Origin: an uncultured Lachnospiraceae bacterium
GTDB lineage: Bacteria > Bacillota > Clostridia > Lachnospirales > Lachnospiraceae
Reading direction: 5' to 3'
Length of the DNA: 8,901 nt
Assembly: GCA_902766655.1 (NCBI GenBank)
Contig: CACXEL010000370.1
Coordinates: 1-8,901 of the forward strand
Each line of letters starts with the position of its first letter. The stretch's first letter is position 1. Positions 1 to 5,262 of this stretch are shown in pieces. The translations under genes were made by a program, and so were the position numbers. Under the pieces are notes generated by a model that was given only the letters and a program-made list of their open reading frames with translations, did no database searches and was not told where the DNA came from.

Positions 1-267
1 AAGGGTATGGTCTGGTACAAGGAGGACCCGAACATGTCCTACGTCTTTGAGCAGGCGGGCCACCTGATCCAGGAAATGCAGGCCGGCCGCTTCCTGGCCT
101 CCGCCGACAAGGCCTCCATCGACCGGATCCTGAGAAAGTATCCCGAGGTTGCCAGGGTCTGGGACGACAAGTACGGCGACCGCATGCAGAAGCTGGTCTT
201 CATCGGCCAGAACATGGACAAGGACAAAATCACCGCAGATCTGGACGCCTGCCTGGGCGACCTGTGA
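1..267 (+). CDS. CobW/COG0523-family GTP-binding protein, C-terminal end (partial)
   Basis: The frame is open from the window edge to a TGA stop, so only about the last 88 residues are visible and the start lies upstream. The fragment matches the C-terminal CobW domain: a WYKEDPN stretch, then 'YGDRMQKLVFIGQNMDKD' and an LDACL ending. This resembles the conserved '(G)DRxQELVFIG..(M/L)D' motif at the end of COG0523 proteins. Family knowledge: these are G3E P-loop GTPases that deliver or insert metals such as zinc or cobalt. The GTPase half, with its Walker motifs and CxCC metal site, is off the window, so metal specificity cannot be judged. The internal ATG at position 7 is not the start. The gene faces the RelA/SpoT-domain gene tail to tail and ends at a shared terminator. 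Confidence 0.8.
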   Translation, partial: KGMVWYKEDPNMSYVFEQAGHLIQEMQAGRFLASADKASIDRILRKYPEVARVWDDKYGDRMQKLVFIGQNMDKDKITADLDACLGDL

Positions 268-370
268 TTGACTGATTTCGCTCAGAAAATGAGGACACAT
301 CAGTGCCTGCCCGGGTCAATAAGGGTGGCACGGATCTTCTGTCCTACAGGTGAATGCCTTGTTTCGCACA
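268..370. other. Intergenic, no feature seen before the terminator
   Basis: There is no open frame with a ribosome site and no promoter. A T-box-like word (GGGTGGCACGG, 324-334) occurs but lacks the surrounding T-box architecture. Confidence 0.5.
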
Positions 371-416
371 AAAAAAGCTGTGAAGAAGACGGATAGTCAT
401 TCTTCACAGCTTTTTT
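371..416. terminator. Bidirectional intrinsic terminator between convergent genes
   Basis: A 17-bp perfect inverted repeat (371-387 pairing with 400-416, loop 388-399) has AAAAAAGCTGTGAAGAA as its left arm. The right arm ends in six T on the plus strand, and the left arm gives six T on the minus strand, so either direction can terminate here. It lies between the CobW-like gene (+, ends 267) and the RelA/SpoT-domain gene (-, ends 459), where a shared terminator is expected. Confidence 0.9.
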
Positions 417-458
417 CTGTCTGTCCCGATGTGAGGGACGGAATGAACGGTGGAACTC

Positions 459-1400
459 TTAATGCCGCCTGCGCTTCTGGGATTTGCGGGCCTTGTAGGC
501 GCTGATCTGTGCGGCCAGGTCCGGCGGCGTGAGGTCCGCAAGGCGCTTGCTGGAGAAAAGGATGTTGCCACAGATGAGGACGATGTTGTCCGCCGTCAAC
601 GGCACGCCGAGGAGGGCACTGTTGGATATGACGCTGAGGTACTGGGCCCGGTCCACCAGGTAAATGTTCTGCCGGACGGTCCGGCTGTGGACGGCTTCCA
701 GGACGGGCTGGGAGAGGTGTTCATTTTCCATGCGGATCCTGAACTTGTAGCGGAGCATTTTTTCCACATCGCCTTCGACATAAGCCTCGTGAGCCAGGTC
801 GTCGAGGATGCGGATGATGGTGCTGTCGCACATCTCCAGTGTGGCATAGATGCTGTTCAGGAGACGGCTGTAGGTGTAATAGCTGGGGGAGGTCCACTCC
901 TGCTCGTGCTTGTAGCGGACTTCGTGCTCGACCTCGTGGTAGCCCTCGGAGAAGGTGGTGCGGATCTGGACCTCGAAGGTGCGGTCGATGGGATAGTCGT
1001 TCCAGAGCTTGTCCGGAAAAGCCTCGGCCATTTCCCGCGGCAGGCGGAAGATCAGGTTCATTCTGACCTTGCTGAAGTCGTTGCTCTCGGGCAGGTCCAC
1101 CTGGGAGTCCCGCTCGATCAGGTGGAAATGGCTCCGCAGAATATTGCGGCAGATGTCGATGTCGTCCAGATAATAGAGGACGATGCGGATGCCCAGCAGG
1201 TCCTGCATCTTGAAGCCGCCGGGGCCGTACTTGTCACCCTTTCGGACCAGCTTTTCAGCGATGGAGGTGCTTGTCTTGATCCGCCCGAAGATGCGGAAAT
1301 AAATCCCGGTCTTGTCGATCAGCGTGCCGACGTCGTCCTGCAGTCTGCTGAGCACGTCCGGGTGGTCCGTCAAATCATAAAACTCATTTGCATCAACCAT
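459..1400 (-). CDS. RelA/SpoT synthetase-domain protein, small alarmone synthetase-like
   Basis: This 313-residue protein carries a lone (p)ppGpp-synthetase fold. There is no N-terminal HD hydrolase and no C-terminal TGS/ACT region, so it is built like a small alarmone synthetase with extra C-terminal sequence. Visible motifs are the substrate-binding 'GRIKTSTSIAEKL' (about residues 39-51), 'QDLLGIRIVLYY' (66-77) with the likely metal-binding Asp67, and 'EVQIRTTF' (143-150) with the likely catalytic Glu143, followed by 'EHEVRYKHEQE' (158-168). The usual guanine-binding loop (G-Y-x-S-x-H type) is not recognisable; the equivalent stretch reads 'FSKVRMNLIFRLP' (109-121). Residues after about 200 are helical and charged, ending in a basic KARKSQKRRRH tail. 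The ATG at 1400 is supported by an AAAGGAGG ribosome site 8 nt upstream. Expected role: making ppGpp-type alarmones from ATP and GDP/GTP in the cytoplasm. The missing loop makes activity or base specificity uncertain. Confidence 0.85.
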   Translation of the reverse strand: MVDANEFYDLTDHPDVLSRLQDDVGTLIDKTGIYFRIFGRIKTSTSIAEKLVRKGDKYGPGGFKMQDLLGIRIVLYYLDDIDICRNILRSHFHLIERDSQVDLPESNDFSKVRMNLIFRLPREMAEAFPDKLWNDYPIDRTFEVQIRTTFSEGYHEVEHEVRYKHEQEWTSPSYYTYSRLLNSIYATLEMCDSTIIRILDDLAHEAYVEGDVEKMLRYKFRIRMENEHLSQPVLEAVHSRTVRQNIYLVDRAQYLSVISNSALLGVPLTADNIVLICGNILFSSKRLADLTPPDLAAQISAYKARKSQKRRRH

Positions 1401-1408
1401 ATTTGTGA

Positions 1409-1430
1409 CCTCCTTTCTGCCATTGTACCA
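1409..1430 (-). promoter_or_regulatory. Extended -10 promoter and ribosome site of the RelA/SpoT-domain gene
   Basis: Read on the minus strand, TGGTACAAT (1422-1430) forms an extended -10 element (TGn plus TACAAT), and AAAGGAGG (1409-1416) is a near-perfect Shine-Dalgarno site before the ATG at 1400. No convincing -35 is seen 17 nt upstream, which is common for extended -10 promoters. The leader would be only about 15-20 nt. The upstream side overlaps the T-run of the preceding terminator. Confidence 0.6.
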
Positions 1431-1431
1431 T

Positions 1432-1469
1432 AAAAAAAGGCGGCGGGCACGTTTATTCGGGCCGGCCGC
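1432..1469 (-). terminator. Probable intrinsic terminator of the CarD-family gene
   Basis: On the minus strand a GC-rich stem (about 7 bp with one bulge; arms near 1462-1469 and 1440-1446) is followed by seven T (complement of 1432-1438). It lies about 90 nt past the CarD-family stop codon. The stem is short and bulged, so confidence is moderate. Confidence 0.55.
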
Positions 1470-1559
1470 ATGCTTTTATGGGCAGAAGGAAGGTCGGACA
1501 GGGGAGATGCCTCCTGCCCGATCGTTCCAGGAAGGGTTATGCGGTTTGCGGGAGGGCTG

Positions 1560-2072
1560 TCAGGCCTTGCTTCGCCCGAGACGCTCGTCGATGTAATCCG
1601 GCACCTCGTCGGGCTGGATGCCCAGGACGTAGCCGAATTCGCTGAAGAGGATGCGTTCCGCTTCGCGGAACACCTTCTCGTCGGCGCTGTGGAACTTTTT
1701 GCCGGTGCGGATCTTCTCCATGCGCTTGTCGCGGAGAGTCCGGATGAGTGAGATCATTTCCTCCCGGTCGAAGCGGGAGAGGATCTGGGAGAAGCTGGCC
1801 TGGCGCTCCTTCTCATTCTCGATCCAGCAGCTCTTGCAGTCGGGCAGTGAGTCGATGAGGTCGGTGACCTCCTCCCGGCTCAGGATCGAGCGGAGCTTGC
1901 GCGTGTCTCCGTCGGTAGGTACATAGATCTTGGTGTTCCTGTCGAAAACGGGGACCAGGATGTAATAGGTCCTGGTTCCATAGGTCGAGAAGGTCCTTTC
2001 CACCGTCCCCTCTACGGTACAAACGCCTTCAGGGATGTGGATGATGGGTTCGTGAATCATCAAGCTGTCCAT
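1560..2072 (-). CDS. CarD-family transcriptional regulator
   Basis: From the ATG at 2072 the product is 170 residues, the usual size for CarD/CdnL-type proteins. The N-terminal third has the Tudor-like RNA polymerase-interaction fold pattern: 'PIIHIPEGVCTVEG' followed by beta strands 'YYILVPVF' and 'TKIYVPTD'. The rest is helical and charged: 'LRSILSREEVTDLIDSLPD', a 'WIENEKERQ' stretch, 'LIRTLRDKRMEKIRTGKK', and a terminal 'LFSEFGYVLGIQPDEV' matching the 'EEFALVLGIxPEEV' ending common in Clostridial members. Family knowledge: CarD proteins bind the RNA polymerase beta subunit and tune open-complex stability at promoters, often of stable RNA genes. The frame stays open upstream to a TTG at 2174. 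I chose the ATG at 2072 because AAAGGGG sits 5 nt before it and the conserved domain begins a few residues later. It appears monocistronic. Confidence 0.85.
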   Translation of the reverse strand: MDSLMIHEPIIHIPEGVCTVEGTVERTFSTYGTRTYYILVPVFDRNTKIYVPTDGDTRKLRSILSREEVTDLIDSLPDCKSCWIENEKERQASFSQILSRFDREEMISLIRTLRDKRMEKIRTGKKFHSADEKVFREAERILFSEFGYVLGIQPDEVPDYIDERLGRSKA

Positions 2073-2178
2073 TTTTACCCCTTTGCGGCGGAATATGGCC
2101 GCGCTGTTCTGCCCCGCCGGTATGTGGACCTGAAGGCTTTCCCCGGCGGCATTCATCTGTATCTTGCTTTTCAAAAAT

Positions 2179-2187
2179 ATTTTATCA
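2179..2187 (-). promoter_or_regulatory. Possible extended -10 promoter of the CarD-family gene
   Basis: The minus strand reads TGATAAAAT here (TGn plus TAAAAT), about 105 nt before the chosen start codon at 2072. No good -35 lies at the right spacing. If this is correct, the gene has a leader of roughly 100 nt covering the stretch that otherwise looks like an N-terminal extension. Confidence 0.35.
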
Positions 2188-2207
2188 CAGAATTCGCTGA
2201 TTTAGTC

Positions 2208-2235
2208 TTTACATTTTTGTAAAACATGGTATAAT
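2208..2235 (+). promoter_or_regulatory. Strong plus-strand promoter with no downstream gene
   Basis: TTTACA (2208-2213), a 16-nt spacer, and TGG-TATAAT (2227-2235) give a near-consensus, extended -10 sigma-A promoter. The -35 is half of an inverted repeat, TTTACA-tttt-TGTAAA (2208-2223), which could be an operator. Transcription would start near 2242 and run rightwards, where there is no plausible plus-strand protein gene for more than 1 kb. Confidence 0.6.
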
Positions 2236-2335
2236 ATCATATTTTCGTTAAAAACGCACAGAAAAATCGCTCTTCCGGTAGGGATTCTTCGGGAAAATGC
2301 AGACAGGCAGGCGGGAAAAAGCCTGAAAAAGCTTG

Positions 2336-2397
2336 AAAAAACAGACAATAAGGGCCCGGAACGCCGTTGGCGAAATGCCACAGCGGTCCGGGCCCTT
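2336..2397 (-). terminator. Hairpin with T-rich tail, likely 3' end of the candidate RNA
   Basis: AAGGGCCCGGA (2350-2360) pairs perfectly with 2387-2397, with further pairing inside and a GAAAT apical loop. On the minus strand the stem is followed by TATTGTCTG and then six T, so the T-run is about 9 nt from the stem base. That is weaker than a textbook terminator. The plus-strand side has no T-run. Confidence 0.5.
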
Positions 2398-2644
2398 GTC
2401 CTGGACAGAACTTGCTCTGTGAGAAGGAAGCCGTGGGTGCCGGTCAGGCAGACACGGATGTCAGCGCCCCTGCCGGGCAGGAGTTCCTTAACTGCCCGCT
2501 CTCACGACAGATGGCTGGCGTGAATGCCTTCCCGCAAAGTTGCTTCCTCCGGGAACAATGGCTGCGCGGCCGTCTTCGGTCAGGCCTCTTGCCGCGCAAA
2601 TACGACGGGTTGGGCGGCCTCCTGGGCACGGTGACCCGTCAACT
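2336..2644 (-). ncRNA. Candidate structured RNA of unknown family (about 300 nt)
   Basis: I do not recognise an RNA family here. The case rests on layout. A minus-strand promoter points into the block. A string of local stems fills it: 2604-2610 with 2634-2640 (7 bp), 2563-2570 with 2591-2598 (8 bp), 2529-2534 with 2550-2555 (6 bp), 2474-2480 with 2492-2498 (7 bp), 2431-2435 with 2453-2457, and 2405-2409 with 2416-2420. It ends in a strong 11-bp hairpin (2350-2360 with 2387-2397) followed on the minus strand by a T-rich stretch with six T at 2336-2341. Short open frames exist on both strands but have no ribosome site or recognisable protein composition. The conserved cores of RNase P RNA and tmRNA are absent, and SRP RNA is found elsewhere in the window. 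The strand is not certain because a plus-strand promoter faces in from the other side. Confidence 0.35.
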
Positions 2645-2650
2645 TCATTT

Positions 2651-2710
2651 ATCATATACTGTTTCCGGATAAAATGCAAACATCTTATGTGAAATTTTAA
2701 TAAAATTTTA
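2651..2710 (-). promoter_or_regulatory. Minus-strand promoter with AT-rich upstream element
   Basis: Read on the minus strand: TTGCAT (2674-2679), a 17-nt spacer, and TATGAT (2651-2656), with a start near 2644. Just upstream (2692-2709) is a pure A/T palindromic stretch, AAATTTT-aat-AAAATTT, in the position of an UP element. UP elements are typical of stable-RNA promoters, which is the main reason to suspect an RNA gene downstream. Confidence 0.5.
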
Positions 2711-2770
2711 GGAATATCTCCTCAATTTTTGTGAATTTGAGGCAGGGGATGCGGCCCGGATTCTTTGGAC

Positions 2771-2804
2771 CATAATAAAACAGGCTGTCCGGACGGACAG
2801 CCTG
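2771..2804 (-). terminator. Intrinsic terminator of the tadA / tRNA-Ser unit
   Basis: CAGGCTGTCC (2781-2790) pairs perfectly with 2795-2804 across a 4-nt loop. On the minus strand it is followed by TTTTATTAT. It begins 10 nt past the 3' end of the tRNA. Confidence 0.85.
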
Positions 2805-2814
2805 CCAAATCTTA

Positions 2815-2904
2815 CGGAGTTGGAGGGATTCGAACCCTCGCGTCGCTTGCGCGACCTGCCGCATTTCGAGTGCGGTCCCTTCAGCCAAACTTGGGTACAA
2901 CTCC
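2815..2904 (-). tRNA. tRNA-Ser (anticodon CGA)
   Basis: The minus strand folds as a class II (long variable arm) tRNA of 90 nt: acceptor GGAGTTG/CAACTCC, D arm CCC...GGG, anticodon stem CCGCA/TGCGG with loop CTCGAAA, a variable-arm hairpin (GTCGC-GCAA-GCGAC), and T arm GAGGG-TTCGAAT-CCCTC. The anticodon CGA reads the serine codon UCG. The discriminator base is G, as in serine tRNAs, and CCA is not encoded. It lies 20 nt after the tadA stop codon, too close for a separate promoter between them, so the tRNA is probably cut from a tadA-tRNA transcript. Confidence 0.96.
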
Positions 2905-2924
2905 ATATGAGAATGTATGGAACG

Positions 2925-3428
2925 TCAGGAGCCGGGAGTGACAGGGCCGGCTTTCATTTTCTTCCGGGCTGCGTCGCGCTGCCGGAGGGCTTTGAAAAAG
3001 TCCTTCAGCATGGTGCTGCACGCTTCCTCGAGGACACCGTACGTCACGGAGACCTGGTGGTTGAAGCCTTTCATGTCGAGCAGGTTGGTCACCGATCCTG
3101 CGCAGCCGGCTTTGGGATTCATGCAGCCTATGACGCACCGGGGGATGCGGGCCTGCACGATGGCTCCTGCGCACATGGGGCAGGGCTCCAGTGTCACGTA
3201 GATGGTGCACTCCTCGAGCCGCCAGTCGCCGATGACGCGGGCTGCTTTTTTGATGGCGTTCATCTCCGCGTGGGAGAGGGTGCTCTTGTCGGTGTTGCGC
3301 CGGTTGTAGCCCCTGCCGATGATCCTGTCCTCATGGACGATCACACACCCGATGGGGACCTCGCCCAGGGCCAGGGCTTTGCGCGCCTGCCGGAGCGCCT
3401 CCTTCATAAATCTCGTATCCGTATCCAT
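2925..3428 (-). CDS. tadA: tRNA-specific adenosine-34 deaminase TadA
   Basis: The 167-residue cytidine-deaminase-fold enzyme converts adenosine to inosine at the wobble position of tRNA-Arg(ACG), which lets one tRNA read CGU, CGC and CGA. The zinc site is intact: His53 and the proton-shuttling Glu55 in 'SHAEMNAI', plus Cys83 and Cys86 in 'TLEPCPMCAGAI'. Other TadA marks are 'GEVPIGCVIV' near the N-terminus, 'IGDWRLEECTIYVT', 'NPKAGCAGS', and a C-terminal helix 'MLKDFFKALRQRDAARKK'. Length and start align with Bacillus-type TadA (a short acidic N-terminus, then a conserved F/Y-M-K-E-A). No good ribosome site precedes the ATG at 3428, and a well-formed promoter lies immediately upstream. Translation may be leaderless, or may begin at the second Met (3407). 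Confidence 0.95.
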   Translation of the reverse strand: MDTDTRFMKEALRQARKALALGEVPIGCVIVHEDRIIGRGYNRRNTDKSTLSHAEMNAIKKAARVIGDWRLEECTIYVTLEPCPMCAGAIVQARIPRCVIGCMNPKAGCAGSVTNLLDMKGFNHQVSVTYGVLEEACSTMLKDFFKALRQRDAARKKMKAGPVTPGS

Positions 3429-3436
3429 ACCCGGCT

Positions 3437-3465
3437 ATTATAAATGAAAACAAATTGAAAATCAA
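3437..3465 (-). promoter_or_regulatory. tadA promoter, immediately before the start codon
   Basis: On the minus strand: TTGATT (3460-3465), a 17-nt A/T-rich spacer, and a perfect TATAAT (3437-3442). The predicted start is near 3430, only 1-2 nt before the tadA ATG at 3428. Confidence 0.65.
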
Positions 3466-3506
3466 TACCCGCGTCGCCACATTCTTGCCGGCATTTTTCA
3501 GTCCGG

Positions 3507-3549
3507 TACTATTGGAGGGTTGAACTGTAAGCTGATAGTATGCTAAAAT
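3507..3549 (+). promoter_or_regulatory. Promoter of the D-Ala-D-Ala carboxypeptidase gene
   Basis: TTGAAC (3520-3525), an 18-nt spacer and TGC-TAAAAT (3541-3549, extended -10) place the start near 3556. An inverted repeat TACTAT (3507-3512) / ATAGTA (3535-3540) brackets the -35 and most of the spacer and could be an operator. Because the start falls after the ATG at 3554, it supports translation from the ATG at 3587. Confidence 0.55.
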
Positions 3550-3586
3550 CAATATGGGGAATAGTTATTACTTGAAGGGGAGAAAA

Positions 3587-5203
3587 ATGAAGGGGTATTA
3601 TCTGCATTTTTTGAGAGTGCGCCGGAGAGCCGGCGTATTTCTTGTACTCTTTTTTCTGATTTTCACTATCTCGTCTGCGCTGGGCGGGACGGAGGCTATG
3701 GCCTCTGATCCGATTACCAATCATCTGACCGGCTGGCCCTATATGACCGACATCAATGAATCCTCTGCTGTGCTCATGGATGCCGATACCGGCGCCATCC
3801 TCTACTCTCTGGACCGGAACGAGCAGCGCTATCCGGCCTCCATCACCAAGATCATGACCTGTCTCCTTGCTATCGAGCAGGGCGACCTCTCCGAAACAAT
3901 CACCATTACCGAGGCGGGTCTCAAGGAGGCTTATCTGGGCAGCTCCAACATCGTGCCGATCCTGGGTGAGCAGTTCACCCTCGAGCAGTGTCTCTACATG
4001 CTCATGCTCAAGTCCGCCAATGACATTGCCACGGAGCTGGCCGTGCATTTTGGCGGCAGCGTGGAGGGCTTTACCGAGATGATGAATGCCCGGGCGGCGG
4101 AGATGGGCTGCACGGGGACTCATTTTCACAATGCCAACGGCCTGCCGGACACGGAGCACTACACCACGGCCTATGACATGGCTCTCATTATGAAGAACTG
4201 CATTCAGAATGAGACCTTCCGCAGGATCCTGGGGACCTCTGTCTATACGGTCCAGCCCACCAACATGACGCCGACGGAGCGCATTTATCAGAATCACTGC
4301 AAGCTGATCATAAAGGACAATTCCTTCTATTATGAGAACTGCATAGGAGGAAAGACCGGGTACACCGACAGCGCCTGGAGGACACTGGTCACGGCGGCCG
4401 AGAAGGACGGCATGACTCTTGTCTGTGTGACCATGCACGGGCCGGACACGACGGACTTCGTGGACCATGCGTCTCTCTTTGATTACGGCTTCAACAACTT
4501 CAGACATGTTTCCCTCGACGGAAACTCCGGGGAAGGCGTTACAACAGGTACCGTCACCCTGCCCAATTCTGTCAGCCTCAGCGATCTGGAGGTCAGCGAG
4601 GTACAGGAAGGGGAAGGGACCATTCGCTATTACACCTACGAGGGCAATCCTGTCGGTAAGGCCAGCGTGGAAGCCCGTATGGCCATCGGGCCCGTAACAG
4701 GCTCGGACGGAGGCACGACGGGGGACCGTACAGGTCTGACGTCAGAGACTTCCGGGGCTTCGGGAAATGAGACCATCGACAGCCGGACGGGCAGGACGAT
4801 CCTCTTTGCGCTGATCTTCATCGTCGTGATCCTCGCGGCGATCTGTCTGGCAGGATTGGTCCACGGACAGAATTCCAGGTCCCGCCGCAGAAGACGGCGC
4901 CGGAGATCCTCCGCGCAGGCGGCCCGCAGGAGAGCGGAAAGCTATGAAGGCGGGGAGCGGCGACAGTCCTATACTTCCTCCAGCCGCAGCTACCAGGAAT
5001 CCGGACGAAGAACGTCCGGCAGACGGAACAGTTCGGAGGGCAGAAGAAGGTCCCGCGACAGGAATGATTACGATGCGCGGCCGAGGTCGGAAGACCGGGA
5101 CCTCTATGAGAGACGGAGACCAATGGAAAGCCGGTCGGCGCGCAGGCCCGAGAGGGCTTATGCGAGCCGCCGGAGGAGAAGCCTCGAGAGAATGGGCGGA
5201 TAA
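3587..5203 (+). CDS. Membrane-anchored D-alanyl-D-alanine carboxypeptidase (S11 family) with Arg-rich tail
   Basis: This penicillin-binding carboxypeptidase removes the terminal D-Ala from peptidoglycan stem peptides outside the membrane. Counting 538 residues from the ATG at 3587, an N-terminal hydrophobic segment (about 15-31) after basic residues is the export signal. The serine peptidase domain has all three motifs: Ser85-x-x-Lys88 in 'YPASITKIM', Ser143-x-Asn145 in 'LKSANDIA', and Lys256-Thr-Gly258 in 'GGKTGYT'. A predicted membrane helix follows at about 404-424 ('TILFALIFIVVILAAICLAG'). The last 110 residues are a very Arg/Ser-rich, low-complexity tail predicted to lie in the cytoplasm. 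The start at 3587 is preferred over the in-frame ATG at 3554 because AAGGGGAG lies just upstream and the promoter starts after 3554. The gene is monocistronic, divergent from tadA, and ends at a strong terminator. The enzyme core is ordinary; the tail is not. Confidence 0.93.
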   Translation: MKGYYLHFLRVRRRAGVFLVLFFLIFTISSALGGTEAMASDPITNHLTGWPYMTDINESSAVLMDADTGAILYSLDRNEQRYPASITKIMTCLLAIEQGDLSETITITEAGLKEAYLGSSNIVPILGEQFTLEQCLYMLMLKSANDIATELAVHFGGSVEGFTEMMNARAAEMGCTGTHFHNANGLPDTEHYTTAYDMALIMKNCIQNETFRRILGTSVYTVQPTNMTPTERIYQNHCKLIIKDNSFYYENCIGGKTGYTDSAWRTLVTAAEKDGMTLVCVTMHGPDTTDFVDHASLFDYGFNNFRHVSLDGNSGEGVTTGTVTLPNSVSLSDLEVSEVQEGEGTIRYYTYEGNPVGKASVEARMAIGPVTGSDGGTTGDRTGLTSETSGASGNETIDSRTGRTILFALIFIVVILAAICLAGLVHGQNSRSRRRRRRRRSSAQAARRRAESYEGGERRQSYTSSSRSYQESGRRTSGRRNSSEGRRRSRDRNDYDARPRSEDRDLYERRRPMESRSARRPERAYASRRRRSLERMGG

Positions 5204-5216
5204 AAAGAAATTGAAA

Positions 5217-5249
5217 AAAGCAGCCGGCTCCTTGCGAGCCGGCTGCTTT
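5217..5249. terminator. Bidirectional intrinsic terminator (carboxypeptidase / SRP RNA)
   Basis: A 14-bp perfect stem (5217-5230 with 5236-5249, core GCAGCCGGCTC) closes a 5-nt loop. The plus strand ends in TTTGTGT and the minus strand in a run of six T. It serves the carboxypeptidase gene (+, stop 5203) and backs up termination of the SRP RNA gene (-). Confidence 0.9.
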
Positions 5250-5262
5250 GTGTACAGCCAAT

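Noticed and set aside
324..334. T-box-like word GGGTGGCACGG
   Set aside because: It lies between two convergent gene ends with no downstream gene to control, and the specifier and antiterminator stems are missing.
450..1433. Long plus-strand open frame (327 codons) opposite the RelA/SpoT-domain gene
   Set aside because: It mirrors the minus-strand gene and has no ribosome site or recognisable domain. Its Val/Asp/Ala-rich composition is typical of the antisense of a GC-rich gene.
2073..2174. 34-residue N-terminal extension of the CarD-family protein from a TTG codon
   Set aside because: There is no ribosome site at the TTG or at the next ATG, while the ATG at 2072 has AAAGGGG before it and the conserved domain begins right after.
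2529..2570. SRP-like 'GGAGGAAGCA' on the minus strand within the candidate RNA
   Set aside because: It lacks the flanking GTCAGG and AGCAGC symmetric-loop sequence of SRP domain IV, and a complete SRP RNA is present at 5263-5537.
2367..2672. Plus-strand 101-codon open frame inside the candidate RNA block
   Set aside because: There is no ribosome site, no recognisable domain and an odd Cys/Pro/Arg-rich composition. The same bases form strong stems, which better explains the GC-rich sequence.
3554..3586. Upstream in-frame ATG for the carboxypeptidase
   Set aside because: It has no ribosome site, and the predicted transcript start (about 3556) lies after it; the ATG at 3587 has a strong AAGGGGAG.
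3509..4507. Minus-strand open frame (332 codons) opposite the carboxypeptidase gene
   Set aside because: The plus-strand frame carries all three penicillin-binding protein motifs. The antisense frame shows no family and runs across the carboxypeptidase promoter.
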